Shown piece by piece: positions 60,757 through 64,000 of a DNA stretch of 64,000 bases. The stretch comes from Piper betle. Taxonomy: Eukaryota; Streptophyta; Magnoliopsida; Piperales; Piperaceae. Position numbers and translations under genes: made by a program. The notes beneath the pieces are model-generated. The model was given only the letters and a program-made list of their open reading frames with translations. It was not told the DNA's origin and made no database searches. How positions within the stretch are numbered: position 1 is the first letter of the stretch; every line of letters begins with the position of its first letter. The stretch spans positions 1 to 64,000 of the forward strand of contig JAURVB010010234.1 of the NCBI GenBank assembly GCA_033002965.1, given 5' to 3'.

Positions 60757-61499
60757 CTAAAACAAAGTATTCCACTAACAATAAGCCAGAACTATAAAAA
60801 TGTAGAACTTGAATTTGTATAAGTAAATAACAACCCCCTTAGTGAAACCAAGTATGTTACCATGTAAATGGTGGGGGAAAAATAACACAATTTTAAACAA
60901 TCAAACCTGACCATTGACTGAGCAACTGGAAGAAAAAAGCATAAGATTATGTTCGGGAATCCATATCTCAATGTAGCTAAATTAAAAGAAGGCATAAGTA
61001 GCTTTATTTTCGTTTATCCCTTCTATGTAAAAAAATTAAAAGCATTTGAATAATCGAAAGGTAGAAAATAAAACCAATCTAACATAAAAATTTTAAGCAA
61101 CAAGGTCATGTAAGGTAGTAAAAAAACCCACCCGTCTAAATCAAATACACACGACAAATGCTATTTGCAAAGAAAACGTGATTCCTTTCCTCATAATCTG
61201 GATACTCAATTACATAATTATACAACTTGTGTTGTATGATAGCAGTTAGACTTACCACTCAAAATCAGATCCTCTTCTTTACTAAAGTATATTGAGAGCA
61301 TAACTAAAAGCCGCTATGAGAGTGCCGGCTAGGTTAGGGACCTCCATCCTTCTATCCCGGACCCTGGCCCTAATGGCCTCTTTGTTGCTGTTGTGCGGGA
61401 GGAGCTGAGTCATGCTAGAAAAGATGGAGATATAGGTGAAACATGCTAGTATTACCTGAAAAAAAATTCTGTTGCTACTGAGTCGTGGAAATAGACTGA

Positions 61500-61830
61500 A
61501 GATGACAATCGGGTTGGGGAGGGAGGGGGTCGTCAATTCCGGCAGCAGGAGACCGGTAGGCGGCGGCGGGGCAGCAATGGTCAGAGGCGGCAGCTGGGGC
61601 AGCGAGGGTTAGAGGCGGTCACTAGGAAGATCCCCAAGATGACAAAAGGGATGGGGAGGGAGGGGGTCGTCGATTCCGGTGGCGGGAGACCATTAGGCGG
61701 CGCCGGGGTAGTGAGGGTTGGAGGCGGCCACCAGGAGGCGCCCCAAGATGACAATCGGGATGGGGAGGGAGGGGGTCGTTGATTCCGGCGGCGAGAGACC
61801 GATAGGCTGCGGCAATGGTCGAAGAAGGCA
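61500..61830 (+). repeat. ~105-140-bp tandem repeat inside the MULE
   Basis: Three units contain GGGATGGGGAGGGAGGGGGTCG, GATTCCGG(C/T)GGC-GGAGACC and AGGCGGC, separated by AGATGACAATCGGG. The last unit overlaps the right terminal repeat. Confidence 0.75.
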
Positions 61831-61960
61831 GGAAGCCCCCGAAGATGGTGGGGTTTTCATCACATTTCATGAATTAATCTGGACCGCCCATATAATCAGA
61901 CGATCCAAATTAAGATGTGGCACATACAACTCTCTGCCTCGTGCCGATGCCATATAATAT

Positions 61961-62611
61961 ATATATCATTATCATTATAAATAAATTATATATGTGTGTT
62001 AGTGTGTGTCTCTCAGCAATCTTGAGACAGCGAAGACGAAGGAGTGTTAGAATCAATCAAATTAAATTAAATAGGGAAGTAAAAGAGCATGTAACCGGCC
62101 ATGCCAAGAAGGGATCTGTCTCTCGACATTTAATCGACCTCCCTTGCTCTTTTCGTCCTCTTCGTCTTCCTCCTTAATTCTCCCTTACAAATTACACAAG
62201 TGTTCTATCACGATAGTTCCTGATCGAGTAAAGAAAAAAGGGAGGGAGGGAGGGAGGGAGGGAAGGGAAGTGTAGAGAGGTAGATTAGATTGCTAAATAC
62301 AGGATGAGGGCGAGGGAGGGCGGAAAAGAATCCTGCGCCATTATCTATCCACTTTGCTTTACATAAATAAATTAAAAAAGCAAATAATTAAATATAATAG
62401 TTATAATTATAAAAATAAGCTCTACCTAATAAGGTACAAATCTGGCACATCCTCCACTTTCACAGTTTCACAGATTTCGCATTTGCTGGTTCTGTGACGC
62501 GACGACATATTGAAAACATAGTTAAAAGTATTGTACCGTTTACTAAATTTAATTTATTTACAATAATTATATAGACAATCGTATTGTTCAAAATGATAAT
62601 CCTTCAATTTA
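61961..62611. other. Intergenic DNA
   Basis: No gene recognised. Contains TA repeats at 61956-61970, a short (TGTG) run at 61992-62008, and a GGGA repeat (GGGAGGGAGGGAGGGAGGG) near 62241. Confidence 0.5.
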
Positions 62612-63200
62612 TATAAAACAATAGGCATTATTTGTAGCTTAGAAAATAATATTAGATAAGAAGATTTTTTTAATTTTGAATTTTACATGTTACAGATGCC
62701 ATTGCGAACACCTGAGGATGTGCTCACAAGTGCCATGTTTTTTGCAAACACCACTTTGATATCCACTGTGTGATCAATGTTGTCGGTCCATGCTTTATAT
62801 ATGGATATTGATGGATCCAGACACAACATCTCCAACTTTTGGACACCCCTACCCGTCGGGACAAGATTCACATACAACCTTGATTGATTAACCAGATGGT
62901 TAATCAACATGCGTTGTTTATAAAACAATATGCGTTATTTGTAGCTTAGAAAACAATATTAGATAAGAAGATATTTTTCTAATTTTGAATCTTACATGTT
63001 ACAAATGCCACTACAAACACTTGCGGACTGCTCACAAGTGCCATATTTTTTTGCAACCACTTTGATATCCCGTGTTGTCTGTCCATATTTCATATATGGA
63101 TATTGATGGACCCAGACACATCTGTAACTTTTGGACACCCCTACCCGTCTGGACAAGATTCGCGTACAACCTTGATTGATTAACCAGATGGTTCACCAAA
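62612..63200. repeat. Tandem duplication, two ~300-bp units
   Basis: Units 62612-62918 and 62919-63200 share TATTTGTAGCTTAGAAAA, AATATTAGATAAGAAGAT, GCTCACAAGTGCCAT, ATATGGATATTGATGGA, TTTTGGACACCCCTACCCGTC and CCTTGATTGATTAACCAGAT. They differ by ~12% and several indels. On the minus strand each has a similar open stretch (HLVNQSRLY-NLV-TGRGVQKL), so a duplicated short exon is possible, but I recognise no domain. Confidence 0.8.
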
Positions 63201-63453
63201 AATGTAATCATATTTTTTTCTTTTTCTTTTAACATCTGAATAAGCATATAAAATTACTTGTGAATATACAAAAAACTTCGTTCGTAAAAATATTAACTGG
63301 TTCATTTTTTTAATGTTAACACTTTTAATTTGATTGTCGTGGACAAAACAAATTTAAGATGCTCTGACAGCCAAATTATAATCCTCTTGTAAATGTTGTG
63401 TAGTCAGGAAAGTTAATGGAAAGAAGAAATTCTTGATCCTTCATAAAACCTGC
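63201..63453. other. AT-rich DNA downstream of the transporter gene
   Basis: Probable 3' untranslated and flanking region of the minus-strand transporter gene. Nothing else seen. Confidence 0.4.
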
Positions 63454-64000
63454 TCAAGTCAGTTCCTGCTCCCTCGAACTCGTCATTTTAGCATTCTCCC
63501 TATCCCGCCTGAATGTGATATACAATGGACTATAAAATAAGCAGCACAAACCAAAAGGCACTGCCATCATTGAAAAAAGACCTCTTGAAAGAGCTAATGC
63601 TTCTGGTGCTGACCCAGTCGTAGATTTTGCAGCCTTTGAATCATAGCCGTAAATCTTCTCTGACAAAATACCCACAACAGGAGCAGCAAAAGAAGAGAAG
63701 GATCCTTCGAAGGCACGGTCAAATGCATAAATCATAGTCCTGTGTTTTGCAGGGACAACCTCCGCAAACATGGGATTGTTTGCGCAACTACCGCACCAGC
63801 TAATAGTAAGGCCCATGGTTAAGAGCGTAGTGGCAAAAATTGACCAGCTATTTACTGATTGTGGGATAACAGTAAGAAGAAACCATGAAAGAGGGATACC
63901 CATGAAGGCACTGAATTGAGCACACATAACACGGCCTGAGTGAGGATAAATTGTCGACAACTTGTCTGCTATTAATCCTCCCAGAAGAGATCCCATTGCA
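63454..64000 (-). CDS. Major facilitator superfamily transporter, C-terminal part
   Basis: The minus-strand frame is open from the window edge to the stop at 63454; the N-terminal half lies beyond 64000. The methionine at 63996 is internal (MGSLLGGLIADKLS is a conserved loop motif of this family), not a start. Membrane spans are visible around QFSAFMGIPLSWFLLTVIP, IFATTLLTMGLTISWCG, FSSFAAPVVGILSEKIYGY and LFSMMAVPFGLCCLFYSPLY. The NPMFAEVVPAKHRTMIYAFD block resembles plant MFS proteins distantly related to spinster-type transporters. Substrate unknown. It ends with a charged tail (RRDRENAKMTSSREQELT). No frameshift seen; it looks like an intact host gene. Confidence 0.8.
   Translation of the reverse strand, partial: AMGSLLGGLIADKLSTIYPHSGRVMCAQFSAFMGIPLSWFLLTVIPQSVNSWSIFATTLLTMGLTISWCGSCANNPMFAEVVPAKHRTMIYAFDRAFEGSFSSFAAPVVGILSEKIYGYDSKAAKSTTGSAPEALALSRGLFSMMAVPFGLCCLFYSPLYITFRRDRENAKMTSSREQELT

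Larger units (their letters stand above)
60278..61951 (-). mobile_element. Pack-MULE-like element with gene fragments
   Basis: 1674 bp flanked by exact 9-bp duplication ATATAATAT (60269-60277 and 61952-61960), as for Mutator-like elements. Inverted ends of ~170-200 bp include GTCCAAATTAATTCATAAAA on the left against GTCCAGATTAATTCATGAAA as inverse of the right, and the CCTCCTGGTGGCCGCCTCC block inverted at ~61720. Inside are minus-strand exon-like segments with canonical splice signals and a ~119-bp tandem repeat. No transposase. Confidence 0.75.

Overview
This window looks like repeat-dense nuclear DNA of a flowering plant. The evidence is a plastid-type geranylgeranyl diphosphate synthase (GGPPS) gene, a NAC-domain gene with introns, Ty1/copia and Ty3/gypsy-type LTR retrotransposons with plant-type primer-binding sites, TRIMs, and FAR1-type Mutator transposase remains. 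The very GC-rich third codon positions of GGPPS would suit a monocot or magnoliid, but the lineage cannot be fixed from sequence alone. No bacterial, organellar or viral genes were seen.

Layout. About 2.0-11.6 kb is an old ~3 kb LTR (copy C) split by four younger insertions: a solo LTR (2620-5479), a tandem TRIM with target duplication GCTCC (5718-6494), a FAR1-type MULE of ~4.4 kb carrying an ~898-bp (GC)n tract (6570-10929), and a small hairpin element (10991-11212). 11.6-21 kb is mostly AT-rich filler with a TRIM-like element and a 195-bp tandem array. 21-27 kb is an AT-rich tandem array interrupted by a GC-rich hairpin-ended element (23686-26060). 27.5-30.4 kb holds part of a minus-strand NAC-family gene. 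30.6-40.1 kb holds three more hairpin-ended insertions, a 1-kb element built of AATCGG repeats with an exact 9-bp target duplication (33074-34080), and a small MITE. 40456-43445 is a second solo LTR with exact TCTAT duplication.

44.1-58.6 kb is a composite locus. A full-length but twice frameshifted GGPPS gene is joined just upstream of its start to the 3' end of a copia element. The same copia family continues through a complete LTR-internal-LTR copy, whose 3' LTR runs straight into a second, 5'-half-only copy of GGPPS still attached to the original upstream DNA. The LTR between the two copia internal regions is split by a 5.3-kb gag-only retrotransposon. Its gag reading frame ends in a region I recognise as a host-like PB1 domain. 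58.6-64 kb has minisatellites, one more hairpin terminus, a Pack-MULE-like element with spliced exon remnants (60278-61951), a tandem duplication, and the C-terminal part of a major facilitator transporter running off the window end.

The most interesting possible system is the set of mobile elements sitting in TA microsatellites. Several have two tandem near-perfect hairpins at each end, GC-rich bodies and shared arrays of palindromic GACTCGAGTC repeats. One of them carries a decayed FAR1/MULE transposase that could have been the ancestral mobiliser.
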